In this document: piece by piece, positions 30,247 to 37,760 of the stretch
Layout: each line of letters begins with the position of its first letter
Numbering within the stretch: position 1 is the stretch's first letter
Translations under genes and position numbers: made by a program
Assembly (NCBI GenBank): GCA_024134725.1
Contig: CP099863.1
Span: 3,593,258-3,657,257, forward strand
DNA: 64,000 nt
Source: Bacillus sp. 1780r2a1
GTDB lineage: Bacteria > Bacillota > Bacilli > Bacillales > Bacillaceae_H
Reading direction: 5' to 3'
The notes under the pieces: generated by a model
Seen by the model: the letters and a program-made list of their open reading frames with translations, nothing else
What the model was told of the DNA's origin: nothing
Databases searched by the model: none

Positions 30247-31347
30247 TTATTTCGGAAACGAATGATTTGCTACCACTTCTCCAATAGGCGATTGAGTTTT
30301 TATACCTACAGGTAAAAGGGGAAACAGCAGCTCTGCTACATTATAAGCTTCTTCTAGATGTGGATAGCCAGATAAGATGAATGTATCCACTCCAATGGAA
30401 TGATATTCCTTTATGCGTTTTGCTACATTTTCAGCACTCCCAACTAGTGCCGTACCAGCGCCTCCTCTAACCAATCCAACTCCAGCCCATAAATTAGGAG
30501 CTATAGTTAACTGGTCTCTTGTACCATGGTGAAGAGAAGACATTCTCTGTTGACCAACTGAATCATAACGAGCAAATGTAGCTTGTGCAGCTTGAATCGT
30601 TTTTTCATCCAGATGTTGAATTAATCTATCTGCTGCTTGCCATGCTTCCTCTTCTGTTTCACGAACAATAACATGCAAGCGGATACCAAACTTAATATCA
30701 CGGCCATTTGCTTTTGTCTGAACAGCCTTTATCTTCTGTTTTACTTGTTCTACTGGTTCTCCCCAAGTTAAGTATACATCTGAATGCTGAGCTCCAACGT
30801 GCTGACCTGCTTCTGATGACCCTCCAAAATAGATAGGCGGATGTGGTTGTTGTACTGGCGGAAACAATAGCTCACTTTCTTTAACGCGAATATGACTTCC
30901 ATGAAAGTTGACTTTCTCACCTTTTAATAACCTTTTCCATACCGATAGAAACTCATCAGTTACTTCATAACGCTCATTGTGATTTAAGAAAACACCATCC
31001 CCTGCAAGCTCAACTGGATCTCCTCCTGTTACAACGTTTACCAATAAGCGGCCATTTGAGATTCTGTCCAACGTCGATGTCATCCGGGCTGCTACCGTCG
31101 GTGTCATAATACCTGGACGAACGGCCACAAGGAACTTCAGACGCTCTGTTTCTGGAATTAACGATGCAGCCAACAGCCACGGGTCTTCGCAAGATTTACC
31201 AGTAGGTATAAGTACACCTTCGTATCCTAATCTATCAGCAGCTTGAGCAACTTGACGAAAATACGTATAGTCAGCTGATCTTCCTCGTTTATTTGTTCCT
31301 AAATAACGCCCATCGCCGTGAGACGGAATAAACCATAATATTTTCAT
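30247..31347 (-). CDS. ssuD: FMNH2-dependent alkanesulfonate monooxygenase
   Basis: A 366-residue bacterial-luciferase-family enzyme that desulfonates C2-C10 alkanesulfonates to aldehydes plus sulfite, giving sulfur when sulfate is short. It starts [17 protein letters not shown], typical of SsuD, with the TTGGDPVE-like motif [14 protein letters not shown] near residue 110. It is the last gene of ssuB-ssuA-ssuC-ssuD. No dedicated flavin reductase gene lies beside it. Confidence 0.96.
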   Translation of the reverse strand: MKILWFIPSHGDGRYLGTNKRGRSADYTYFRQVAQAADRLGYEGVLIPTGKSCEDPWLLAASLIPETERLKFLVAVRPGIMTPTVAARMTSTLDRISNGRLLVNVVTGGDPVELAGDGVFLNHNERYEVTDEFLSVWKRLLKGEKVNFHGSHIRVKESELLFPPVQQPHPPIYFGGSSEAGQHVGAQHSDVYLTWGEPVEQVKQKIKAVQTKANGRDIKFGIRLHVIVRETEEEAWQAADRLIQHLDEKTIQAAQATFARYDSVGQQRMSSLHHGTRDQLTIAPNLWAGVGLVRGGAGTALVGSAENVAKRIKEYHSIGVDTFILSGYPHLEEAYNVAELLFPLLPVGIKTQSPIGEVVANHSFPK

Positions 31348-31368
31348 AATCTTTCTCCCCTTTATTCG

Positions 31369-32235
31369 TTAATGTGTCCCTGTATAACTTTCTCTCCATT
31401 TCAATAACCGCTTTTCGAGCAGCCGAACAAATGAATCCGACAGTTTACCAACTACAGCAAAAATAATGATACCCACAAAAACAATATCTGTTTGAGAAAA
31501 CTGTCTCGCATCCATAATCATATAACCAATACCTTCACTTGATCCCATAAGCTCTGCTACGACTAACCCTAGCCAAGCAATGCCCAGCGATAGTCTAATT
31601 CCTAACAGAATACTTGGTAAAGCAGCTGGAAGAATTAATCTTGTTACTTGCTTCCATCTGCTAAACTGTAAGATGCGAGCAACATCAAATAATTTTGAAT
31701 CCACTCCTCTAATTCCTAAAAATGTGTTTACATAAATCGGAAAGAATGCTCCTTTAGCAATTAAAAGTACCTTTGACACTTCACCAAAACCAAACCACAA
31801 GATAAATAATGGAGCAACCGCTAGATGTGGTACCGTACGAAGCATTTGGATGGATGGATCCATATACGCTTCAGTTTTACTTGAAAATCCAACAATAATT
31901 CCAAAGACTAATCCAAGTCCCGCTCCAACTAAAAAACCAAGAGCAGCTCGAAAGATACTAACCTGCAAGTGGCTTGGAAGCTCTCCTGTTAGAATCAATT
32001 GTTGAAACGCGATAACAATATCTAAAGGTGTAGGCAGTACTGTACTCGATACAATCCCCATTGAACCAATAATTTGCCATACGATTGTTAGTAGAGTTGG
32101 AAATAATAAGCCTCTCAACAAAACTTTCTTTTTATTCTGACTTTTCGATTTGGTTTTTGTTTGATTTTCTTCACTCACAACCACTCTAGGCTGAATGTGA
32201 CTCGTAACAGCAGTTGATTTCTCCACTTTATTCAC
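31369..32235 (-). CDS. ssuC: Aliphatic sulfonate ABC transporter permease
   Basis: A 288-residue BPD_transp_1-type permease with about six membrane segments after a long basic cytoplasmic N-terminus of about 45 residues. The EAA-like coupling region VARILQFSRWKQVTRLILPAALP is at about residues 186-208 and contacts SsuB. The start overlaps the ssuA end by eight bases, implying coupled translation. Confidence 0.95.
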   Translation of the reverse strand: MNKVEKSTAVTSHIQPRVVVSEENQTKTKSKSQNKKKVLLRGLLFPTLLTIVWQIIGSMGIVSSTVLPTPLDIVIAFQQLILTGELPSHLQVSIFRAALGFLVGAGLGLVFGIIVGFSSKTEAYMDPSIQMLRTVPHLAVAPLFILWFGFGEVSKVLLIAKGAFFPIYVNTFLGIRGVDSKLFDVARILQFSRWKQVTRLILPAALPSILLGIRLSLGIAWLGLVVAELMGSSEGIGYMIMDARQFSQTDIVFVGIIIFAVVGKLSDSFVRLLEKRLLKWRESYTGTH

Positions 32236-33220
32236 CTTCTTCTAGCTCTTTCAGTGCTTTTTCAATATAGCTATTGTCCACAATCTTACTCGTATCGATC
32301 TTTTTCTTAATTACGCTTAATGAATACTGAAAGTCAGCTGTTTTCTGCTGTTCAGCAATAATCTCATCTGTAATAGGTATATTTATAGGTGGGTTATTTT
32401 CCAATACTTTCCTTACGATTTTAGAATCAATTTTCTTTTCTTTGGCAAAGATTTCTACCGTTTCGTCAAAGTTTTCGTTTTGCCATACACGTGCTTTTTC
32501 ATAAACTTTTAAAAAGTGTACAACTAAGTCTGGATTTTCTTTTGCAAACTTTTCCCTTACAATGGTAAAACCTGGCGAATAAATCCCTAAAGATTCTCCA
32601 TTTTCTAAAACTCGAGCTCCATTTTTAATTTCTTGAACTGAAATAAACGGCTCCCAAATTGCCCATGCATCAACTGATCCATTTTCAAATGCAGGCTGTG
32701 CTTCATCAGGTTGTAGCTGTATAATTTCAACGTCATCAGGCTTTAAACCAGCTTCATCAATTGCTCGATATAAGAAGTTAAAACCACTGCTTCCTTTAGC
32801 AACCGCTACTTTTTTTCCTTTTAAGTCTTTAATTGTATTAATCTTACTACCTCGTTGTACGACAATCGCGTTCCCTTTTAATCCATCACTTGCATTTGAG
32901 ATTTCTAAAAATGGAATATCAGCCCCTTGAGCAGAAATAACAGGCGAATTGCCTACTTGCCCAAAGTCTAAACGATCTGATGCAATTCCTTCAAAATGTG
33001 GCGGACCGCTCTGAAACTCTGTCCACTTTACTTTTACGCCAATCTTTTCGAATTCTTCTTCAAACCATCCTTTATTTTTAGCCAATAATAATGGGCCTAA
33101 GCTTTGTTGAATACCAATGGTAACTGTTTTCGCTTTTTGTTCTGTATTGGCTGACGATGAGCTGCATCCTGCTATGACTAATAAAGCTAAAAAAAGTACG
33201 ATTAAACTTATTTTCTTCAC
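32228..33220 (-). CDS. ssuA: Sulfonate ABC transporter substrate-binding lipoprotein
   Basis: A 330-residue extracellular binding protein. The N-terminus is a lipoprotein signal with lipobox VIAGC (Cys19) and a Ser-rich linker. The mature part is a two-lobe SsuA/NMT1-type periplasmic-binding fold, with the start VTIGIQQSLGPLLLAKNKG and the DAWAIWEPF motif near residue 185. It delivers alkanesulfonates to SsuC/SsuB. Confidence 0.95.
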   Translation of the reverse strand: MKKISLIVLFLALLVIAGCSSSSANTEQKAKTVTIGIQQSLGPLLLAKNKGWFEEEFEKIGVKVKWTEFQSGPPHFEGIASDRLDFGQVGNSPVISAQGADIPFLEISNASDGLKGNAIVVQRGSKINTIKDLKGKKVAVAKGSSGFNFLYRAIDEAGLKPDDVEIIQLQPDEAQPAFENGSVDAWAIWEPFISVQEIKNGARVLENGESLGIYSPGFTIVREKFAKENPDLVVHFLKVYEKARVWQNENFDETVEIFAKEKKIDSKIVRKVLENNPPINIPITDEIIAEQQKTADFQYSLSVIKKKIDTSKIVDNSYIEKALKELEEGE

Positions 33221-33241
33221 TGTACCATTCCTCCAATTGTT

Positions 33242-33985
33242 TTAGTGAATACCAACTTCTTCAAACTCTTTTAATACACGGTGTCTCATTTTTTGAAAGG
33301 ATTGATCAGCTTTCCTTCTTGGATAAGGCAAATCAATTGGTATTATACTGCGAACTTTTCCTGGCTTCGCACTCATAACCATTACTTTATTAGCTAAATA
33401 AATAGATTCGTCTAAGTCATGCGTCACAAAAATCATTGTCGTTTTCTTTTGGTTCCAAATCTCTAAAAGTACATCTTGTAAATGTGTACGCGTAAACGCA
33501 TCTAAAGCTCCGAAAGGTTCATCCAACAACAGTACGTCTGGATTTCTTAAAAGCGCTCTAGCAATTGCTACTCGCTGAGACATTCCACCAGACAGCTCAC
33601 GAGGATACGACTTTTCAAAACCTTGCAAGCGAACAATACCAATTAACTCATCTACTTTTTTACGAATCTGCTTATCTTTTAACGACAAATCTGCTGCAAT
33701 ATTTTCTTCAACCGTTAACCATGGAAACAAACGATGTTCTTGAAAAATCATTCCTTTTTTTAAAGATGGACCCTCAACTACCTGGCCATCGAGTTTCACG
33801 CTTCCATCAAAGTCTGTATCTAACCCTGCAATCATTTTTAACAACGTACTTTTCCCGCAACCGCTAGGGCCAATCAACGTAACAAAATCTCCTTGCTCAA
33901 TATCAACAGTTACATCTTCTAACACAACAGTAAATTTATTATTATTTACAAAACGCTTTGTGATTCTTTCTAAACGTACACTCAA
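33242..33985 (-). CDS. ssuB: Sulfonate ABC transporter ATPase
   Basis: An ABC ATPase energising SsuC: Walker [11 protein letters not shown]-loop region [12 protein letters not shown], signature [15 protein letters not shown] and Walker [13 protein letters not shown] are all present. I place the start at TTG 33985 (product [11 protein letters not shown], 247 residues). The SD-like AAAGGGGGT lies six bases upstream of it and inside the longer reading frame that would start with ATG at 34015. It is the first gene of the operon, preceded by a possible attenuator. Confidence 0.94.
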   Translation of the reverse strand: MSVRLERITKRFVNNNKFTVVLEDVTVDIEQGDFVTLIGPSGCGKSTLLKMIAGLDTDFDGSVKLDGQVVEGPSLKKGMIFQEHRLFPWLTVEENIAADLSLKDKQIRKKVDELIGIVRLQGFEKSYPRELSGGMSQRVAIARALLRNPDVLLLDEPFGALDAFTRTHLQDVLLEIWNQKKTTMIFVTHDLDESIYLANKVMVMSAKPGKVRSIIPIDLPYPRRKADQSFQKMRHRVLKEFEEVGIH

Positions 33986-34054
33986 TGATTTACCCCCTTT
34001 GTGATAAACAAACAATGTATTGCTTTTTTACAGAAACAATCCACGTAATCACCC

Positions 34055-34098
34055 CCAAAAAATAAGAAAAGCTCCTACCTAAAATAGGTAGAAGCTTT
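34055..34098 (-). terminator. Intrinsic terminator between khtU and ssuB, possible attenuator
   Basis: The minus strand forms a 13-bp stem AAAGCTTCTACCT/AGGTAGGAGCTTT (one G-U pair, loop ATTTT) followed by TCTTATTTTTT. It lies about 90 bases past khtU and 70 before the ssuB start. A strong promoter (34155-34182) is upstream of it, so it may terminate within the ssu leader. Confidence 0.8.
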
Positions 34099-34121
34099 CG
34101 GTTGGCCGATCAGCAATTACT

Positions 34122-34153
34122 CAAAATAACAATCTATTCGTTTGATTATTTTG
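34122..34153 (-). promoter_or_regulatory. Dyad at the predicted ssu transcription start
   Basis: An inverted repeat CAAAATAA-N16-TTATTTTG spans the predicted +1 (about 34148). It could be an operator or a small leader hairpin. I cannot assign it to a known regulator; a CGGAATAAT run in the promoter spacer only loosely recalls CymR sites. Confidence 0.4.
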
Positions 34154-34154
34154 A

Positions 34155-34182
34155 ATTTTATCACATTATTCCGATTTGTCAA
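34155..34182 (-). promoter_or_regulatory. Sigma-A promoter upstream of ssuB leader
   Basis: On the minus strand TTGACA lies 16 bases upstream of TAAAAT, with TGA forming an extended -10. It starts just past the khtU stop codon and points at ssuB, with the hairpin 34068-34098 in between. Confidence 0.72.
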
Positions 34183-34188
34183 CTAAGA

Positions 34189-35394
34189 TTAATAAGACTT
34201 TTCAACCTTTTTCCATTTAAAAACTTTATTTAACAATCCATAAATCATCTTTGATTCTTTTGTTAATAATGGGCCAAGAATGGCTAAAATGAGTACATAC
34301 AGAGCGGCAAATGGCTGTAAAATTGAAGCCAGTCCACCCGCTATACCAATATTGGCCATAATAATTGAGAACTCCCCCCGTGACACAATTGTTAACCCAA
34401 TATTTGTTGATGCTTTGTGAGATAAACCACTTCTCCGACCTGCTATCATACCAGCCGTGAAATTCCCTATGATTGTTAAAACAACTGCCCCGGTTGCTAA
34501 CCATGCAGCATCTAATAACGTTAAAGGATCAATACTTAATCCAAAACTAAAGAAGAAAATCGCACCAAAGAAATCTCTAAATGGAATGACTAAATGTTCA
34601 ATGCGATCCCGGTGCTCCGTTTCTGAAAACACTAGGCCTAACAACAATGCTCCGATTGCTTCTGCAACGTGAATTGTTTCTGAAAATCCAGCAACAAAAA
34701 ACAGCGTTGCAAATATAACAATAATAAAGATTTCATTAGAAGAAATATTTAATAGTTTGTTGAGTAAAGGCGTTGCTTTTCGAGCAACAATAAAGAACAA
34801 CAGCATGTAACCAAATGCAATTAAAACCGATAGAACAGAGCTCAAGACGGATGTGTGGTCACCGAGTACAAGCCCTGACACGACGGATAAATAGACTGCT
34901 AGGAAAATATCTTCAAACATAATAATCCCTAAAATAAGTTCTGTTTCTGGATTAGCCGTTCGCTTTAAATCAACCAGAACTTTAGCAACAATTGCACTTG
35001 AAGAAATCGTAATAATACCAGCCATAATCAGTACTTCTAAAAGAGGATAACCTGTCAAGTATCCATACAACAAACCAAGACTAAAGTTAATTAAGATATA
35101 AATGGAACCACCAACGGCGATAGACCGCCCCGATTTAATTAACTTTCCCACTGAAAATTCCAACCCCAAGTAAAAGAGAAGAAATAGCACTCCAATCCTG
35201 CCCATAAAAGAGATAATTTCTTCACTTTCAATAAACTTAAAGCTTAGGTCTCCAAATTCTGGAGCATGCGGACCCACAGCCATTCCTAATAAGATTAAAA
35301 ATGGAATAATAGTAAATTTTAATTTATTTGCCAAAACAGCAGCTACTGCCACTAATACTAGCGCTGTTCCTACTTCAAAAACTAAATGATCCAT
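34189..35394 (-). CDS. khtU: CPA2-family cation/proton antiporter (KhtU/YhaU-like)
   Basis: A 401-residue membrane antiporter of the monovalent cation:proton antiporter-2 family with about 12-13 segments. Typical features are the N-terminal FLLFYLGLEFSVG and the mid-protein EAIGALLLGLVFSET block containing conserved acidic residues. B. subtilis KhtU exports K+ and ammonium. The ATG is four bases past the khtT stop with AAAGGAGGT inside khtT, so the pair is cotranslated. Confidence 0.9.
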   Translation of the reverse strand: MDHLVFEVGTALVLVAVAAVLANKLKFTIIPFLILLGMAVGPHAPEFGDLSFKFIESEEIISFMGRIGVLFLLFYLGLEFSVGKLIKSGRSIAVGGSIYILINFSLGLLYGYLTGYPLLEVLIMAGIITISSSAIVAKVLVDLKRTANPETELILGIIMFEDIFLAVYLSVVSGLVLGDHTSVLSSVLSVLIAFGYMLLFFIVARKATPLLNKLLNISSNEIFIIVIFATLFFVAGFSETIHVAEAIGALLLGLVFSETEHRDRIEHLVIPFRDFFGAIFFFSFGLSIDPLTLLDAAWLATGAVVLTIIGNFTAGMIAGRRSGLSHKASTNIGLTIVSRGEFSIIMANIGIAGGLASILQPFAALYVLILAILGPLLTKESKMIYGLLNKVFKWKKVEKSY

Positions 35395-35397
35395 GGA

Positions 35398-35898
35398 TTA
35401 AGCGCTACCTCCTTTTGAAAGAAGCTCTGCAATTAACCTTTTCAGGTTGCCTCTTTCACCAGAAATAACGAGCGTATCTCCTTCTTCAATGACGGTATCT
35501 GGACCAGGACTAGAAAGCTTTGTTTTAGGTCCTTTCATAATCGCGATAATGGTTACGTCATAATTACTACGAACATCAATATTACCAATTGTTTGATTAT
35601 GAGCTTCTGCACCAGGCTCGACCTTATACCATTCAATGATAAGATCATTAAAGGCAACCTCGATTGTTTCCATCGCCTTTGGCTTATAAATCATGCCTCC
35701 TAAAATGGCAGCTAACTGTCTTGCTTCCGTATCGTTAAGCGTAATATCAAATGCGCTTTCTTCTAAGTCTCTTTTGTCAAAGTAATATACTTCACGACGA
35801 CCGTCATCATGAAGAATAATGACAATACGATTTCCTTCCTGTGTATCAATCTCAAATTTCCTTCCGATACCTGGAAGCTCAGATTCTCTAATAACCAT
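35398..35898 (-). CDS. khtT: Regulatory RCK_C/TrkA-C subunit of the antiporter (KhtT/YhaT-like)
   Basis: A 166-residue cytoplasmic regulator. The N-terminal part resembles the KhtT N-domain; the C-terminal 85 residues form a TrkA-C (RCK_C) module, with GPDTVIEEGDTLVISGERGNL the characteristic end motif. B. subtilis KhtT regulates KhtU in response to nucleotides such as c-di-AMP and to pH. I see no khtS gene beside it. The start has AGGAGCTG upstream. Confidence 0.9.
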   Translation of the reverse strand: MVIRESELPGIGRKFEIDTQEGNRIVIILHDDGRREVYYFDKRDLEESAFDITLNDTEARQLAAILGGMIYKPKAMETIEVAFNDLIIEWYKVEPGAEAHNQTIGNIDVRSNYDVTIIAIMKGPKTKLSSPGPDTVIEEGDTLVISGERGNLKRLIAELLSKGGSA

Positions 35899-36095
35899 AA
35901 ATAAACAGCTCCTATAAGATTAATAGTGTTTTTTTCACAGTCAATCATTTTTAAATAGAATAATTTTAAACAATAAAAGTATTGAGGTTTGGAGTTTTAA
36001 AAGTGACGTTTAATACATAAAAATGCGCACAACAAATAGCCTTATTAAACATCATTTTTTAGTAAGGTAAAAGTAGAATTTAAGTTGTTGAATGG

Positions 36096-36419
36096 TCAGA
36101 GGTAATTTGTTTGAAATTGTTTTGCATAAATAAAGGATTGTCGGAGAATAAAAGACTCTTTTTGACTTTCATATAGTTGAGGTTGTTCATCTTTAATAAT
36201 AGGTAAAACAGGTGTATATCCCGTCTCCAATGATAAATTAAAATGCTTAGTAATTGGTTTTAAACCAGGTGAGTGCTGTACGCTTTCCGTAGGGTGATTT
36301 AAGGCTACAGTATCCACAGTAGAATATGGCTGTGTGCCATCATTGAACGAAACTGGCAAATTTCCTAAAGGTAAACCAAGCAGCATAAACAACATTATTG
36401 AAAACCATACTTTCCTCAT
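36096..36419 (-). CDS. Secreted orphan protein, unknown function
   Basis: A 107-residue product with a clean signal peptide (MRKVWFSIMLFMLLGLPLG, cleavage likely near residue 20-24) and a mature part of about 85 polar, Pro- and Thr-containing residues. It has no cysteines and no family I recognise. The AAAGGAGGTG ribosome site is nearly perfect and a consensus promoter (36468-36496) lies 50 bases upstream, so it is a real gene. It is a monocistron immediately downstream of gerE, with no clear terminator before khtT. Confidence 0.75.
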   Translation of the reverse strand: MRKVWFSIMLFMLLGLPLGNLPVSFNDGTQPYSTVDTVALNHPTESVQHSPGLKPITKHFNLSLETGYTPVLPIIKDEQPQLYESQKESFILRQSFIYAKQFQTNYL

Positions 36420-36467
36420 ATCTACACCTCCTTTTTTCTAAAATAGAGAAATTTTTTCTCACTATTC

Positions 36468-36496
36468 ATTATACGGAGGATATGTTTTGTATTCAA
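36468..36496 (-). promoter_or_regulatory. Promoter of the secreted orphan
   Basis: On the minus strand TTGAAT lies 17 bases upstream of TATAAT, a strong vegetative match. Confidence 0.75.
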
Positions 36497-36565
36497 GCGA
36501 TAAGTTTCATTTATGTATATTTTTATTTATCCCAACTTTCCCTAATGATACATTCAAAGTAACTA

Positions 36566-36600
36566 ACAAAAAGCGGGTTCCCAAAAGGGATACCCCGCTC
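36566..36600 (-). terminator. Terminator after gerE
   Basis: The stem AGCGGG...CCCGCT, extended by TCCC/GGGA with small bulges, is followed on the minus strand by TTTTTGTT; it begins a few bases past the gerE stop. Confidence 0.85.
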
Positions 36601-36603
36601 ATG

Positions 36604-36828
36604 TTATAATTCAAGTTCCCCCATACGAAGGAGTTCGACAACTGCTTGAGAACGCCCCTTAACTCCAAGCTTTTGCATCGCATTTGAAATGTGATTGCGC
36701 ACTGTTTTCTCGCTAATGAATAGTTCACTCGCGATTTCTTTTGTTGTTTTGTCTTGTACTAGAAGTTCAAATACTTCTCTTTCACGCTTTGTCAGCAGTG
36801 GTTTAGGTTGAAACTCTTTTTCTTTCAA
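36604..36828 (-). CDS. gerE: Spore-coat gene regulator GerE
   Basis: A 74-residue LuxR-type DNA-binding protein consisting almost only of the HTH domain: [12 protein letters not shown], then [22 protein letters not shown] as the recognition helix region. It acts late in the mother cell, activating and repressing coat genes with sigma-K. The start is TTG at 36828 with AAGGAGGG upstream. A sigma-K type promoter lies about 55 bases before it. Confidence 0.98.
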   Translation of the reverse strand: MKEKEFQPKPLLTKREREVFELLVQDKTTKEIASELFISEKTVRNHISNAMQKLGVKGRSQAVVELLRMGELEL

Positions 36829-36888
36829 TGTAACCCTCCTTGCCTGATCCTGAGTTGAACTATCGGATGGGTGTAAATTTAGTCACCA

Positions 36889-36916
36889 TATCTTATGTAG
36901 GAAGTAATAAATGGGT
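36889..36916 (-). promoter_or_regulatory. Sigma-K promoter for gerE
   Basis: On the minus strand AC is followed by 17 bases and CATAAGATA, matching AC-N16/17-CATANNNTA. B. subtilis gerE is known to be sigma-K dependent. Confidence 0.8.
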
Positions 36917-36941
36917 TACTGTATTCTAAGTTTTTTTAAAT

Positions 36942-36983
36942 AAAAAAGAGCTCCGCAGCTGGAAAAGCTGTTGAGCTCTTTTT
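36942..36983 (-). terminator. Terminator of the sdh operon
   Basis: The stem AAAAAGAGCTC/GAGCTCTTTTT with inner CAGCT/AGCTG, followed on the minus strand by TTTATTT, four bases past the sdhB stop. Confidence 0.93.
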
Positions 36984-36986
36984 CTA

Positions 36987-37760
36987 TTATACTTGATCGC
37001 TACCAAAGAAGTTACGGAATGCTTGAATAGTTGTGTCTCGGTTAAGCGCTGCAATTGATGTTGTTAATGGAATACCTTTTGGGCAAGACTGCACGCAGTT
37101 TTGTGAGTTACCGCAGTTTGCAAGGCCTCCATCTTCCATGATTGCTTCTAGTCTTTCTCCTTTATTCATAGCTCCAGTTGGATGAGCATTAAATAAACGT
37201 ACTTGAGAAAGTGGTGCTGGCCCGATGAAGTTTGATTTATCATTAACGTTTGGACATGCTTCTAAGCAAACCCCACACGTCATACATTTTGAAAGTTCGT
37301 ATGCCCACTGACGCTTTTTCTCAGGCATACGAGGACCTGGTCCTAAGTCGTATGTTCCATCAATTGGAACCCATGCTTTTACTTTCTTTAATGAGTCAAA
37401 CATTCTGCTTCGATCAACTTGTAAGTCACGAACAACAGGAAATGTCTTCATTGGCTGAAGTTGAATCGGCTGTTCTAACTTATCTACTAGAGCTGTACAA
37501 GATTGGCGCGGCTTGCCGTTGATGACCATTGAACATGCTCCACAAACCTCTTCTAAGCAGTTCATATCCCAGTTAATAGGCGTTGTTTCATTTCCGTTTG
37601 CATCAACAGGGTTACGGCGAATTTCCATTAGTGCAGAAATTACGTTCATATTTGGACGATAAGGTATCTCAAATTCTTGATTATAAGGAGCTGTCTCTGG
37701 CGAATCTTGACGAGTAATAACAAAACGAACTGTTTTTTGTGCCGTTTGTTGTGCACTCAT
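36987..37760 (-). CDS. sdhB: Succinate dehydrogenase iron-sulfur subunit
   Basis: A 257-residue electron-transfer subunit of complex II. The [2Fe-2S] cluster ligands are in CLEEVCGACSMVINGK (near residues 68-83), and the [4Fe-4S] and [3Fe-4S] ligands in CMTCGVCLEACP (near 160) and CGNSQNCVQSCPKG (near 215). It passes electrons from SdhA flavin to the SdhC haems and menaquinone. It starts directly after sdhA. In B. subtilis a ysmA gene lies between sdhB and gerE; it is absent here. Confidence 0.98.
   Translation of the reverse strand: MSAQQTAQKTVRFVITRQDSPETAPYNQEFEIPYRPNMNVISALMEIRRNPVDANGNETTPINWDMNCLEEVCGACSMVINGKPRQSCTALVDKLEQPIQLQPMKTFPVVRDLQVDRSRMFDSLKKVKAWVPIDGTYDLGPGPRMPEKKRQWAYELSKCMTCGVCLEACPNVNDKSNFIGPAPLSQVRLFNAHPTGAMNKGERLEAIMEDGGLANCGNSQNCVQSCPKGIPLTTSIAALNRDTTIQAFRNFFGSDQV

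Noticed and set aside
34016-34188. S-box (SAM-I) riboswitch before ssuB
   Set aside because: The conserved S-box blocks are absent and the space before the hairpin is too short.
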